From contig QAOA01006205.1 of the NCBI GenBank assembly GCA_003255065.1, positions 1-64,000 of the forward strand: DNA of 64,000 nucleotides, given 5' to 3'. The position numbers were made by a program, and so were the translations under genes. This DNA is from Cercis canadensis. Its lineage: Eukaryota > Streptophyta > Magnoliopsida > Fabales > Fabaceae. Positions 11,610 through 28,099 of the stretch are shown piece by piece (position 1 is the first letter of the stretch; every line of letters starts with the position of its first letter). The notes under the pieces are model-generated. The model made no database searches. It was given only the letters and a program-made list of their open reading frames with translations, and was not told the DNA's origin.

Positions 11610-12275
11610 AGTTCTGCCTGGTTTAATTGTTTTCTGTCTTTATTTTCATTAAAAACAAAAACTAAGACTAAAAATATGTTTGGTTTAATAAAATAGAAAC
11701 GAAAACATTTCCTAAAATACACTAAAAACTAAAAACATTAAAAAGACGTTTTTAGCCTTTCCCCCAACTCAGAAGACATTTTTACAAATTTACCAACTTC
11801 TAGTTTTTTTATTTTCTTCATCACATTGCCCGATAAAACACTACCACCGTTGCACCTTTCTTCTTCGTTTCTCTAGCAACTTTGATGGAACTTCACCCAA
11901 ATTTGGTTTAATTTCAACCTTTTTCTCTTTGTTAATTCTTTGTTGTAATTGAGAATAAGATCAGACTGCTACTGGCACTTCAAAAGCATGACATGGTAGA
12001 ATTGGAAGAGATTTGATTGAGGAATTGAAAACCCAAAGCAAGATCCTTTTCATCTTCCTCAATGCCCGGTGAAGCCACGAGCGACAGGTAAAGGAAGAAG
12101 CAAGGGAGGAGGAGAAGTGGGTGCCACGTGTCTGTCAATGCCCATTGAAAATAAAAAAAAATAAAAAATTTCAACTTCAAAAACCAAACATATTTTTTAA
12201 AAATGAAAAGGAAACATAAATGTATTTCAAAAAATGAAAACAGAAAATGTTTTCGCAAACCAAACAAACCCTCAA
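11610..12275. mobile_element. Decayed MITE with GTTTTCTGT/TTTTCATT ends
   Basis: The right end (12200-12275), read as complement, gives GGGTTTGTTTGGTTTGCG, then AAAACATTTTCTGTTTTCATT. The left end (about 11615-11710) has ttgttttctgtctttattttcatt and tatgtttggttt. These form poor inverted repeats around a unique core. The right end recurs at 13723-13800. The superfamily is uncertain; the termini recall hAT or Harbinger MITEs. Target copies were not found. Confidence 0.4.
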
Positions 12276-12616
12276 CTTTTTTCTACTACAATTTCTCTCG
12301 AGATGTTATATTACAATATAAAGTCTAAAATTGGGGTGTTTACAATTTGTAATAGAGTCTTTATGTCTATGACGTATGGGTTTAATGCAGACTTTTCCCA
12401 ATAATAAGAATTAGATTGTTTATTTTTAAGAGTTTTTGTTTTTACCATGTACTTTTATACTTTTCCTACGATATTTTGTAACAAATTAATGCAGGGATAG
12501 CAATATGGTCAAACTTTATAGTAACTATCCATCCACCAATTAGGACAATGCGTATTTAAAGCAATATCATATTCACACTAATTAGTTTTACATTGATACA
12601 CATTGCTTGAGTTGAT

Positions 12617-12647
<31 letters not shown>

Positions 12648-12904
12648 NNNNNNTTTTTTTTTTTTTTTTTTATGTCATTAGATAGACAAAAACTATATTA
12701 TTTAGCAGGAGATAAGGGAGAACGGTAATTTAAATTTGGGATATCAGCCTCTTTAAGAGATTCTTGAACTAGTTGTATTATGTGCTTGTGTAAGTTGATT
12801 TTTATTTTTTCAACTAGACTAAAACAACATAATATGTGAATACTATTAATGGGAAATAATCATTCTAGCATAGTTAATATATTCTTGTCATATATAGGGG
12901 TCAA
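12210..12904 (+). repeat. Duplicated segment, copy A
   Basis: Runs from ggaaacataaatgtattt to tatataggggtcaa and is repeated as copy B at 13723-14752. It includes a long T-tract with Ns at 12621-12672 at the same relative place as in copy B. It holds the unoccupied target ttatttttaag near 12420, which in copy B is filled by a MULE MITE. No gene inside. Confidence 0.8.
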
Positions 12905-13722
12905 AGCAGATTGGTTATAAAATACAATAAGGAAAGTAATTTATAACCAGAAAGATGAGATCCTCATCAACTTAAAATACAATAAAGAAAGTAATTTATA
13001 AGTAAAAAAATATATGAGATTCTCACCAATTGATTAATATGTGCCACAAAACGTCTAGCTCTAGAAGCCACCCACCAATATATAGTCAAAGAAGATTTAT
13101 TATAAAGTACTTTAAGGAAAGTAATTTGTAACCACAAAGATGAGATCCTCCCCAACTTAAAATACAATAAAAAAAGTAATTTATAATTAAAAAGATAAGA
13201 TTCTCACCAATTTATCAATATGTGCCACAAAACATCTAGCTTTAGAAGCCACCCACCAATATATAGTCAAAGAAGATTTATTATAAAGTACTTTAAGGAA
13301 AGTAATTTGTAACCACAAAGATGAGATCCTCCCCAACTTAAAATACAATAAACAAAGTAATTTATAATTAAAAAGATAAGATTCTCACCAATTTATCAAT
13401 ATATGCCACAAAGCACCTAGCCCTAGAAGCCACCCACGAAAGTAGATTTGATTATAAAATACAATAAATAAAGTAATTTATAACCATAAAGATGAGATCA
13501 TAACAAACTTAAGATAAAAAAAAAAAAAAAAGAAGTAATTTATAACAAAAGATATATATGAGATTCTAACCAATTGATTAATATATACCCGAAAGTATTA
13601 GGTCTTAGAAGGCACCCACCAATATATAGTCAAAGTAAATTGGTTATAAAATACAATAAGAAAAGTAATTTATAACCAGAAATATGAGATTCTCCCCAAC
13701 TTAAAATATAATAAAAAAAGAA
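12905..13722. repeat. Tandem array, about 180-bp unit, 4-5 copies
   Basis: Units begin near 12909, 13094, 13275, 13445 and 13637, giving spacings of about 185, 181, 170 and 192. Each contains ttataaaatacaataa, gatgagatcctccccaactt, agattctcaccaatt and agaagccacccaccaatata. Copies two and three are nearly identical; the fourth is the most diverged and has an A-run. The array sits between the two copies of the duplicated segment. The period is close to satellite and nucleosome length, but so short an array need not be satellite DNA. Confidence 0.75.
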
Positions 13723-14752
13723 GGAAACATAAATGTATTTGAAAAAATAAAAATAGAAAATGAAAACAGAAAATGTTTTCTCAAACCAAACACACCCTCA
13801 ACTTTTTTCCACTGGTCCAATTTCTTTCAAGATGTTACATTACAATATAAAGTCTAAAGTTGGGGGTGTTTACAATTTGTAACAATGCTTTGTTTTCAAC
13901 AATAGAGTCTCTATGTACACGATGTGTGGGTTTAATGAAGACTTTTCTTGATCATGAGAATTAGATTGTTTATTTTCAAGAGTAAAACTCATTTTTCGTC
14001 CTTGAAATATGGCATTAGTGACAATTTAGTCATTCAATTATTTTTAGTGATAATTTAGTCCTTGAATGTTAATTCCGTATGCTAGTTTAGTCCTCCAATG
14101 GCTTCTTGTCGCTGAGCGCTAGGTAAGCCGATCGAGGGATTAAACTGGCAAATGAATTAATATTCAAGGACTAAATTGTCATTAAAAATAATTGAAAGAC
14201 TAAATTGTCATTAAAAATAATTGAAGGACTAAATTGTCACAAATGTTATCTTTCAAAGACGAAAAATGAGTTTTACTCTTATTTTTAGAGTTTTTATTTT
14301 CACCATATACTCTTATTTCTTTTCCTAGGATATTTTGTAACAAATTAATGTAGGGATAGCAATATGGTCAAACTTTATAGTAACTCTCCATCCACCAATT
14401 AGGTCAATGCATATTTAAAGCAATATCATCTTCACACTAAATAGATTTACATTGATACACATTGCTTGAGTTGATTCTCTTTTTTTTTTTTTTTTTTNNN
14501 TTTTTTTTTTTTTTTTTGAATCATTAGATAAGCAAAAGTTAAATTTTCTAATTGAGAATATGAGATAATGATAATTTGAATTTAGGACATCAACTCCTTT
14601 AAGAGATCCCTAAATCAATTATACTGTGTATGCTTGTGTGAGTCGATTCTGATTTTTCCAGCTAAACTAATACAACTTAATATGTGAATGCGATTAATAG
14701 GAAATAATCATTCTGGCATAGTTAATATATTCTTGTCATATATAGGGGTCAA
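13723..14752 (+). repeat. Duplicated segment, copy B
   Basis: Direct repeat of 12210-12904 at roughly 90% identity by eye, longer because of the MITE at 13980-14278. It has the same T-tract interrupted by Ns (about 14481-14517). No gene inside. Confidence 0.8.
13980..14278. mobile_element. MULE MITE, family B termini (299 bp)
   Basis: Terminal inverted repeats of about 26 bp: GAGTAAAACTCATTTTTCGT at the left and its complement at the right. Flanks are ttattttcaa (13970-13979) and ttatttttag (14279-14288), a 10-bp target duplication with two changes. The paralogous segment at 12210-12904 has a single ttatttttaag there, so it is the empty site. Inside are spaced copies of (a)atttagtcctt / its complement. 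The termini match those of the large elements at 49490 and 59962, making it a non-autonomous family B MULE. Confidence 0.85.
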
Positions 14753-15821
14753 TGCTTTTTGAAAATACAATTAATTGCCTTCACATGTAATTAACATGAT
14801 AGTAGAAAATGAATCCTCTTTTTCATTCCATGAAATAGTATCCTGTTACCAAATATTCCAGCTTAGTAATTCTGAAAATAGTAATGACGAAAATTGAAAG
14901 GAAGAAAGACCACAATTTGGCAAGCTTTGGTATTGTGGATCTATCATTATTATTCCAAGTAATTGCTTATAAGCTACTCATATTCTTACCTCCTTTAAAA
15001 GCCACACAGCTGGTTTTTCTTTGGGATGTGCAGTGTGACTTTCATATGAAAACAAATTTGCCTTAAAACAGCAAAGTGGGTGGGCTCAGCTAAACTATAA
15101 ATAGGAGGTACAGCCAAAACAGTCCACAGCATTTCTGTCAGGAAGTATCGTGGGTGTCGTAAGTGTCTATGCCCAAGATTCAGAAGTGGGGCTACTTTTG
15201 TTACCCATATCACCATTAGCCAAAAATATTTACTATCTTACACTAAAGTTAAAAATATTTGAATCATATATAAAAATTTAAATGAATCTGATTAAATTTA
15301 TATTGAGCTAATATGACAATGAAGAAATATTTAGTTACAATTCTAGGTGTTTGGACAATAATATCTCTAAAGTATGGATGACTCACCCCAATTATACTGA
15401 GTTGTTAAAAAAAAACTTAGCTACAACACGTAAGACTTTGGTAAGACACAGAAAAAGTGGAAGTCATAACAGTGTTTCACCCTAATGAATTAATAAAAAA
15501 AAAATTGGTTATAATGCAGTGCAATGCAATAGAAAAAAAAAATAGAGTATATATGATGAAAATAGAATACTTGTGATCAACTCTCTAATACCTATGACCA
15601 AATGAGTAATCTCTAAACTCACAGATAATTAACTGAATTAAAAAAATCTTGAGTCATGTAAAACCAACTTTTTAAGTGTGTCAATATAGAAATGTGTTTA
15701 ATAATATTGTAATAGACACAAAAAAGTAAATTTCCAAAATAGAGTCTACTCCTTTTGTGTCTTTTAAGAGTATTAGAGTAGGTATTTAAAAATTTTTTCT
15801 CACGATAAATTTAATTAGTGT
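14753..15821. other. Intergenic DNA, no gene seen
   Basis: AT-rich. A motif ctataaataggaggta at about 15090-15110 looks like a TATA box, but no convincing transcript or ORF follows it. Short ORFs at 14884-15216 have no recognisable domain. Confidence 0.35.
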
Positions 15822-15829
15822 GTATATAC

Positions 15830-17064
15830 CAAGGTTTTAAAAACCGGACTAGACTGGACCGGTTGGTTCAACCAGTTGGACCGATACCCAGTTAAAAAAA
15901 TGGTTCAGTTGAAGGGGTATAATCGGTGAGGTGGTTAAACTAATAAAAATTAGTACGAACCGGTGTGAACCGATAAAATCGGTATCAATTTTCAATAATT
16001 AGCCGGTTCACAAAATATTATTTTTTTTTTTTTAGTTTTTCTGCTGAAACGCGTTGTTTCGGCTTTTGAAATTGAAACGCTCACTCTCCCCTTGGAGCTC
16101 CTCCTCAGTTTTTCCCCAAATCTCTTCCTCCCTCACTGACTCGCTCTCTCTCTTTCAGTTCGGCCTGCTCATCCTTCTGCTTGCTGCTGCTCTCTTCAAG
16201 CTCTTGCTACTGCTCTCTTCAGCTCCCCACAACCAACACATTCAACAGTAAGGCATTTCCAAAATTTACTGCTTTTTCATTGATTGCCTCGGTGGTTTTT
16301 TCATTGATTGTGTCAGTAATATTTTTTTTTGTGTTTTGCTGATTGTTTTCTGGTTCATTGCTAGTTTGTTTTGGGTGTGCTGAATTTCTGGAACAGTTGC
16401 ATTATATTTTCCTTGCTTGTGCTTTCTTCTTTGTCTTTTTCTTTTCTTGGGTGGGGCAGTTAAATTGGGGAATGTTTATAACTTTATATGTTGCTGTTTT
16501 GGGGTAATCTGGGACATGAATCAAAGGAAGAGGACAAGCAGAATAGAGAGAGAACCATCATCAATTGGATCAACTAAGCATCAATTTTAAGTTCAGCCAC
16601 AACACAAGTCAGAAAACAAAAGGAATTGAAAGCCTCTGTAATTTTGTGCAACTTGTGATACATAACGAGAAAATAAGGCAATATAAGTCACTATCAAAGA
16701 ACAGACCAAACACAATACTTATGCGAATGGAGGGTCCTCTTTTTTTTTTTAATAATAACACTTATGTAATCAAAGGAAAAGAGAGTGTTCTTTGACAAGG
16801 ACTTTTCCTTTCAGATATGCAGAGGGATTGGACAACATTATTACATTTTTTATATTTTGTAGCTTTTCCTTTTATTTTTAATAATAATACTTAAGTTTAA
16901 TGATTTATGCTTCCTCTATGTTTTCTTTGTGAATCTTTAAATTTAAAAAAAAAAAAAAAAATTCAGTTACACCGGTTCGAACAGTGGTTCGATCGGTCCA
17001 ATTAGTTTGATCAATTATTTTTTGCCACACCAATTCGTTTGCTGGTTTGATTTTTAAAACATTG
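15830..17064. mobile_element. Non-autonomous hAT-type transposon upstream of the peroxidase
   Basis: A 1235-bp element starting CAAGGTTTTAAAAACCGG and ending TTTTTAAAACATTG, so the ends are inverted (CAAGGTTTTAAAA / CAATGTTTTAAAA). It is flanked by perfect 8-bp target copies gtatatac at 15822-15829 and 17065-17072, the hAT hallmark. Subterminal DNA is packed with ccggtt/aaccgg and ggttcaacc-like words at both ends. The interior has a pyrimidine-rich stretch with a cagtaag junction (16060-16255) resembling a leader exon, but no transposase ORF. It ends 26 bp upstream of the peroxidase TATA box. Confidence 0.85.
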
Positions 17065-17090
17065 GTATATACCATCACTCTTTTTCACCC

Positions 17091-17098
17091 TATAAAAA
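17091..17098 (+). promoter_or_regulatory. TATA box of the peroxidase gene
   Basis: tataaaaa in a CT-rich context, 181 bp upstream of the start codon, with a purine-poor leader between. It stands 27 bases beyond the end of the hAT-type element, so all sequence further upstream to 15830 is transposon-derived. Confidence 0.65.
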
Positions 17099-17271
17099 GA
17101 AGTCTGTTGTTTGCTTACACCCACCCATGCAAATTGCAAACACAACCGGTTACTCTGTGCCACATCTTCACACCCCACTCTCTGCATTCATTGAACATTC
17201 CTAAACACACAACCCAAAAGCACTTCCCAAAGAGAGAACAAACCCTCTCACATACCCATTTTTACCAAACC

Positions 17272-20906
<3,635 letters not shown>

Positions 20907-23506
20907 AGGCAGATGATGGATGGTGATAAAGTAATGTAGCTGAAATTAATGTTTGAATTATTATAACAAGGAATTATACAACATTATGAGAGTAATGAAT
21001 TCATAGGATATTTATCCAAATTGTGAAGCTATAGAAAAGGAATGATGAATTAGTATGGGCATTTGAAGTGAGATTTTGTTTTCCTTTTAGATTTGTACAA
21101 TAAGAAGGAACTATACTAATACACAACAAAAATAAGTTGAGTTATTCTTATCTTTTGAGGAAGAGCTTTAGTTTAGTGCAGCGTGCTCCTAATCATAAAA
21201 CTAGTCTTTGTACTCTTTTTCTCTGGTTTGAATCCCCTTTATTGCAAATGTTGTTACTAGAGGAAAAAAACAAAAACAAAAAAAGAGCTACTCTTGTCTT
21301 TTACCAAAAAAATTCAATCATTCAAGTGGTGTGCTTAAAATGCTTCATTCGTGGTACCAAGAGGCATGTTTTCTAAGCTTCTGAATTAGTAGTTAGTTCT
21401 CCTAACTTCCAATTGAGTACATTTTCTTTTGTACAGTTGAAATTAGTCTTAATGAGATTGGCCTAAACAAGTGCAGATTATGTCATGATTGTATACTAGA
21501 CATCACCACAGATTGCATAATAATCTGATTATAGCTTCTCAAGGTACTGGCAAGATTTGCCATACAAAAGAAAACATGGCTTTATGACATCTCCAAAACT
21601 ACTTATTAACAAGGACAAATTCAGGATTTAAATATTGACATGTGAAATATCAAAATAAAAAATAAAAAAATAATTTTTTTCCGTTAACAGGATCTTGCAT
21701 GCAATGTAATTAATTAGTTGATCGTCTTTTGCTTGTATTTTCTTACTTATCTTCTTACTCATGCAATTCTTACTCATAATGGAATTGGACCACGACAAAG
21801 TACAATATTTGTTTTATACTTCAAGTCATAGCTTTCTTGATGGATTGGTTATCATGGTATAGGCATCGCTATTTCAAATTTGCTGAATAATTCTATCAGC
21901 TAAATCTTTCTCCAATGAAGAATCTAAAAATAATATGTAGCCAATTGAGAGTAAAATTTTATTCTTCCCTGCTAATATTTAGAACAACCTATTTTTGATT
22001 CTTTTCATGAAGTACCACTATATTTTTCTTGTATATTACAAGAAAGTTCTATATTCACTCACAGTACGAACATTTTGTTGCTGAGAATGCTTTTGTTCAA
22101 TGGTACTGAGGGGCTCAGAATGAAATCTAGTTCTACTTAATTAATTCTTGCAACTCTATTGAAGTTTTAAGTTGAAGATATTTTTCATTCATACAAGGAA
22201 AAGTAGTCTTGACGAGTTTATATATGATCTGTATGATGGTTAGTTACTCTTTCAATTTGATGCTGGAATGGTAGTCTTAGGCTCTTAACCATTCTGTTTT
22301 AACTTACATGCAAGATTCTCTTAAAGTATTTTACTAAAAGGGCATTGAGTAGTTTATAAGCTAATTTAGTTGTTGGTGCTGGGGAATTTGGTAACTTCTG
22401 TCCTTTTGTCTTTTGAGGGCACCACTCTATACCTCTGGCTCCCAACAAAAACAAATTAAATTTTTTGTCAATATACATTATATATTATTGGCTTCCTCTC
22501 CTTTCCTCAACTTTAGTTTAGCTTTTCATATTTGTAATCATTTTGGTTTCTAATTAAGCTTTCTTTAAGCACAACATTTTAGTTAGGCTTAAGATAATGA
22601 TAGTTTCTAATATGAATAAGTAAGAATATCGATGGTGTGATATATGTTTATGATTTTCCTCTAAGGAGTGACAGAATTTCGAAACCAATAATTTCTTTTT
22701 TTTGGTTTTAGTGGTAAGGGTATCGTCAGGCCAACTTTCACGCATCGAAACTAAGTCCCTCTCCAGACGATCTTAGGAGTGCACCCCCAGCATTGATATG
22801 CTGCATTTAGGAAAAAAAATTCTCTTGGATACTTGCCTCAAGATTCGAACCTTGGCTAGCTTGAAATTAAAACCAATAATTAAGTATTAATTGAGGTGTG
22901 TTGCTCTTTCCAGTACCACTATTCAGCAAAAATGCTTTATACATAGGGAAATTCCTGAATCTAACCTAGACCAATCAAAGCAACCAAAGTGCAACTTAGT
23001 AATACAGACATACCAATTCAGTTTTATACAAAACATTTTCTTGTGCTGCTTTGAGCGGTTTGATTCAATTAAGCTGTGTGAAAATTTTGACATGAAAAAA
23101 ATAATCTATTTGCTGCATGAAATGATGTCCTTTATCCCTATTTTTTTGAGAAAACATTTTATCTCTACTATTGATGAAATGAATAAAAAAGCAGCTTTCT
23201 ACCTTCACTTTAAATCAAAAAAAATTCAGAAGGTTCTTATCTGTTTCAAATGTTAGATAAATAAATCAATAACAAATATTAAGATTTGAAATATATATAT
23301 ACATTTTTCCTCTTCAATTTTTTTAATTTCTATCTTTCTGAAGACCACTACTTTTCCATTAACTAACTCTATTATCCTGTTAAAGAAAAAAATAAAAAAA
23401 ATAAAAACTAACTCTATCATCCACACAAGCAAGGTCAAACAAAAAAAAAATCCACACAAACACACAAAACACAATTAACCTAGAGATCCCCAAAAATTTA
23501 ATTTAA
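20907..23506. other. 3' flank of the peroxidase and intergenic DNA
   Basis: The first few hundred bases are likely 3' UTR and terminator of the peroxidase, with several aataa-type signals. The rest is AT-rich without a supported gene. A possible box-B-like ggttcgaatct is present on the minus strand at about 22845-22856. The 121-residue ORF at 22891-23256 has no recognisable features. Confidence 0.4.
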
Positions 23507-23903
23507 GGCCTCATTTAGTACACGAAATAAAAATCATAGAATAGGAATGGAAACGGCCACTCTCATTCCATAGTTTGGTAGTTTTATGGAATCAGTGTAA
23601 AATGAAATTAAGATCATTTATAAAAGACATAAATATCCCTTATGGTTTTGTAAGTGTTAAATAAATTGTATTTAATAAGAGTAGCTTAGGTCATTTGTAA
23701 AATTAATTAGGATATGTTAGGAAAAGAATGCATCAATTGCATGAAATTAGCAATCCCACCTCTCAAGGTGGGAATGATGGTTCCTACTTTTATGGAATCA
23801 TCAAGCTTGGAATGTCCATTCCATGCCTTTTTTTTTTTACCACCAAACATAGGAATGTTTATTCCATGGAATAAAATTACCATTCCGTGTACAAAACGAG
23901 CAC
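23507..23903. mobile_element. Tourist-like (PIF/Harbinger) MITE, 397 bp
   Basis: Ends GGCCTCATTTAGTACACG and, complemented, GTGCTCGTTTTGTACACGG are inverted repeats that continue with ggaatgg/ccattcc words. TAA flanks both sides (23504-23506, 23904-23906), matching the 3-bp Harbinger target duplication. No ORF inside. The termini differ from those of the large Harbinger element at 29818. Confidence 0.75.
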
Positions 23904-23906
23904 TAA

Positions 23907-24291
23907 GGTCCTAAATTTGAATTCTAATTCTCCCATATCCCTAATTAAAAAATATAACTCTATCCGTCTAATGATAAAATAAAATAAAACTATGTGATCC
24001 ACTTTTCATATTTTTAAAAATAATTTTTAATTTATTTTTAATGCACACCCATAGGAGTGTGGCCAATCAAAACTCATTAATTTATGTCAACTTTTTTACC
24101 AGAAGATAGGCATGGTCATTAAAGATAAGCTTAAAAGAACATTGGAGTAATCCAACCCACAGGCATATATGCCGAACTACATGCTCATGAAACTAGAGTA
24201 GCAACCGAAAACAAAACAAAACAACCCAAGGCCATTTATCAACAGCAAAAGAACACTAGGCCTAGGGAACTGATAACCCCATCATTCTTGG

Positions 24292-24322
<31 letters not shown>

Positions 24323-24433
24323 NTTTTTTTTTGTTTCTTTGTCGTTGGAGCTAGTCTGGTGTTGTCATTCTCGTTCTTTAAACTCCATTTTTTTGCTGAT
24401 TTCTTCTTCTTTATACTCTTTCACTAATGTGGA
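23907..24433. other. Intergenic DNA, no gene seen
   Basis: AT-rich, with a T-tract interrupted by an N (about 24294-24331) just before the copia insertion. Nothing recognisable. Confidence 0.4.
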
Positions 24434-24583
24434 TAACAAACTAACAGAAAAGAAGGAGAATATTCTCGAATGATTGATAAAATTGATTAATTGGTTCAGT
24501 ACAACTGAGCTATATGTATATAGCCAAAAATCTGAAAAGGAAACACATGTGCAACACGTGCATGCTTGATGTAACCTCTAATA
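24434..24583 (-). repeat. Copia 3' LTR
   Basis: Left LTR of the fossil, next to a polypurine tract (a run of C on the plus strand at 24584-24602). Confidence 0.9.
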
Positions 24584-27500
24584 CCCACCCCCCCCCCCCC
24601 CCAAGGTGGACGGAATGGATCATGAAGTTGCAGCTTGGAAGTGATATCATGGAGACATGGAAAGGCAAAAGCCTTAGTGAAACAATCAGCAAGTTGTTGA
24701 GAAGTGTCAACTAGTAAAAGCTTAAGAACACTAGATTGCACTTGTTCTCTGACTATGTGATAATCAATCTCAAGGTGTTTGGTGCGCTCATGAAAAACTG
24801 GGTTGTGAGCAATGTGAATGGCAGACTGATTATCAAAGAATAAGAGAGTACTAAGAGGATTAATGCCAAAATCTTGTAGCATGTAAAGAAGCCACTGAAT
24901 TTCACAGGTAGTGGAAGCAAAAGCTCGATATTCAACTTCTGAACTTGAGCGAGAGACAGTAGTTTGCTTCTTGGATTTCTAAGAAATGAGAAACTAGCCA
25001 AGAAAAATGCAGAAACCAGTAATAGACTTGCGAGTTTCAGGACAAGTGGCCCAATCAGAATCAAAAAAGCCTTTCAACTTCAAAGAGGAAGTAGAGGAAA
25101 GAAAAATGCCTTTCTTTAGATTAGCTTGAAGGAAATGAAGAACTCTATTGGCACACTGTTGATGGATATCAGTGGGTTTATCAACAAACTGAGACAGTTG
25201 TTGAACTGCATAAGGGATATCAGGTCGAGTGTTGGTTAAGTAAAGCAATTTGTCGATTAACCTCCTACATTCTGAAGGATTAGTGAGAGGAGTACCATCA
25301 GTGGACGTGAGGACAGTACCAGCAGTAAGAGGAGACTTAGCAGGTTTACAAGCCAGAAAACCTGCATAAGAGAGCAATTGGAGAGTGTATTTTCTCTGAC
25401 ACAAAGTAATGCCCTCACTGGAGCGATTCAACTCTATGCCCAAAAAATATCGCAGAGGGCCAAGATCCTTTATTTTGAAGGTAGAGTGCAGAAAAGTTTT
25501 GATATCATGAATTGCATGCTTGCTGTCACTAGCTAAGATCACATCATCAACATATACTAGCAAAATAATGAAGCTAGAAGAAGTTTTCTTAATGAAAACC
25601 GAAGGATCAGAAGAGGCGGGTTTGAAACCTTAGGAATATAAGGCTTGAGAAAGCTTATAATGCCACTGGCGACTGGCTTGTTTTAAACCATAGATAGACT
25701 TTTGTAAACTGTAGATCATGGAAGGATCTATGGTTGGCATTCCCAGAGGCATAGTCATATACACTTCCTCATTTAAATCCCCATGCAAAAAAGCATTATT
25801 AACATCAAGTTGTTCAACATGCCATTCTTTAACAGTAGCCAAAGCAAGAAGAGTTTGAACTGTAGTCATCCTAGCAAAATGGGAAAAAGTGTCAAAATAA
25901 TCAATCCCTGCCTCTTGGGTGTATCCCTTGGCCACAAGCCTGGCTTTATAGCGCTCAATGGTGCCATCAGCTTTATATTTAATTTTGTATACTCATTTAC
26001 ACCCTACAGCATTCTTGCTCTTTGGGAGATGTGTAAGAACCCAAGTTTGGTTCTGCTCAAGTACATGTAATTCAGCTTTCACAGCCTCCTGCCAGCAGGG
26101 ATATTTAACAGCTTCCTCATAGGTTGTTGGTTCAACATGGGCAGTAACATTGAGAGAAAAAAAAATCTATCTGGAGGTGATAAATGAGAATAAGAAATAA
26201 CTTTGGACAAGGGGTGTTTGATGGCAACTTTAGAGATGACACAGTTGATTGAGGCATGATAATCTTGGAGGTATTTTGGAGGGTGTCTTATGCGAGTAGT
26301 TTTTCTGGTGGGGAGTAAATCTTGTGTGGGAAGAATGTTTGGAAGAGGGGGGGTGGGGTGGGAGATGATGCTGTGGGGGGGGGGGGGGGACTAGATCAGT
26401 CTCGTGGCTTGAAAGAGGACTATGATTAGGAGCTGGTGTGGAAAGCAAGGTTGGATTAGTGGTAGGTGCAGGTTGTGCAGGGAAAGAAATTGGTTCTGCA
26501 ATAGAGGAATTTGTGGGAAGACAGGCGCAGAGGGAGCTGGTGTGTCATGTGATGGAGTGAGCAAGGGAAAGCAATGTTCATAGAAACTGACATCAGATGA
26601 AACATGAAAGGACATGGTGTCAAGATCCAACACTTTGTGACCTTTCACACCAGCGATGTACCCCAAAAAAATACATCTGCTAGCACAAGGATCAAACTTC
26701 TTTCGATTCTGAGTAAGAGTCTTGACATAACATAAATAGCCAAAGACTTTCAAATGTGAAAAAGTTGGAGAATGTCCAGAAACAAGCTCGAAAGGAGTAA
26801 TATTTTGCAACACAGGAATGGGTGTTCTGTTGATCAAGTAGACTGCATGAAGAATGGAATAATTCCATAAAGAAAGTGGTAAACCAGATTGCAAACACAA
26901 GCTTCTAGCCACATTTAAGATATGTTGATGCTTCCTTTCGACAACAACATTTTGCTGGGGAGTTTCCACACAACTCCTTTGATGAATGATGCCATTTTGC
27001 TGAAAAAATTATGTCATCATGAATTCCAATCCATTATCAGTACGAAAAGCTTTAATTTCCACCCCAAATTGAGTAAGAACAAGCTGATAAAAATTCTGAA
27101 CCAGTGTTCTAGTCTCACTTTTGTTCTTCATCATGTAAACCCAAGTATATTGACTTCTGTCATCAACAATAGTGAGAAAGTATTTGTATCCTTCTAATGA
27201 GCTAGTGGCATTTGGTCCCCAAATATCCATGTGCACTAAATCAAAAAGATTAGCAGAAATGGAAGTGCTATTTGGAAATGGCAGCCTCTTTTGCTTGGCA
27301 AGATGACAAACATCACAAATAAATTTTGGATCACAAGAAATATCTTTATTATGAGTAACCAAAGGTTTAATCTGTTCATATGAAGCATGGCCTAAACGAT
27401 AATGCCATAAATCAAAATCATTACCAACTACAGAAGTATTAACAAAAACATGACTAGCAGCTGTAGTGTTTTCTGCAACACCATCAGAAGCCTTCAGTGA

Positions 27501-28079
27501 GCTATCTTGCCTTGAACTAACAGGGGCAACCAGGTGGTAAAGTCCTCCATTCTCCCTAGCCAAGCCAATCGTCTTCTAACATCGAGGTTCCTTGATGAAA
27601 CAATGCCCCATTTGCAAAACAAAAGAGCATTGAGAATCCTTAATCATCTTGCTCACAGAAATCAAGTTGAAAGAAAATGAAGGAACATATAAAACTTGTT
27701 GCAAGATTAAATCACTTGACAATGCTACTGTCCCAACATGTGTAACCTCTACATTCATACTATTAGGTAGACTAACAAACCAATTTGACACAGGAACACA
27801 AGTAGTCAAGTAATCGTAGCAACAGGTAATGTGATTGGTGGCACCTGAATCTACAATCCATCTATTCTTAGAATGCATATTAAAGTTGTTGCAAGAAAGA
27901 ACAATACCAATGTGTAATTCTTCTGCAAGAGTGAGGCTAGCAAATCCAAAGTTGATTGCTACATCGGCATTGGATGTGGGCACAGTATTCATCTGCTTGG
28001 GAGAATTAATGAGGGACATTAATTGCAAATATTCCTGCTGAGTAAGCTTTACTTCTCCATCCTCACAAGCCTCCTGCAA
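24496..28079 (-). pseudogene. Copia pol region: protease, integrase, RT, RNase H (fossil)
   Basis: From right to left: protease with WIVDSGATNH; a pre-integrase H-C motif; an integrase core with DIWGP and FRTDNG; reverse transcriptase with [12 protein letters not shown] and YVDDV; RNase H near the left end. Domain order is typical of Ty1/copia. The region is broken in several places. Confidence 0.88.
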
Positions 28080-28099
28080 AGAGTCATCTTGTGAAAAAT

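Noticed and set aside
12905-13722. CRISPR-like array
   Set aside because: Units are ~180 bp with no repeat/spacer split, and the genome is a plant's; it is an ordinary tandem repeat.
15060-15216. TATA-like ctataaatagg as a gene promoter
   Set aside because: No ORF, splice pattern or known RNA follows it.
22690-22900. Possible SINE (box-B-like ggttcgaatct on the minus strand)
   Set aside because: No box A at the right distance, no A-tail and no target duplication found.
22891-23256. 121-residue ORF as a gene
   Set aside because: Composition is that of random AT-rich DNA, with no motif and no coding context.
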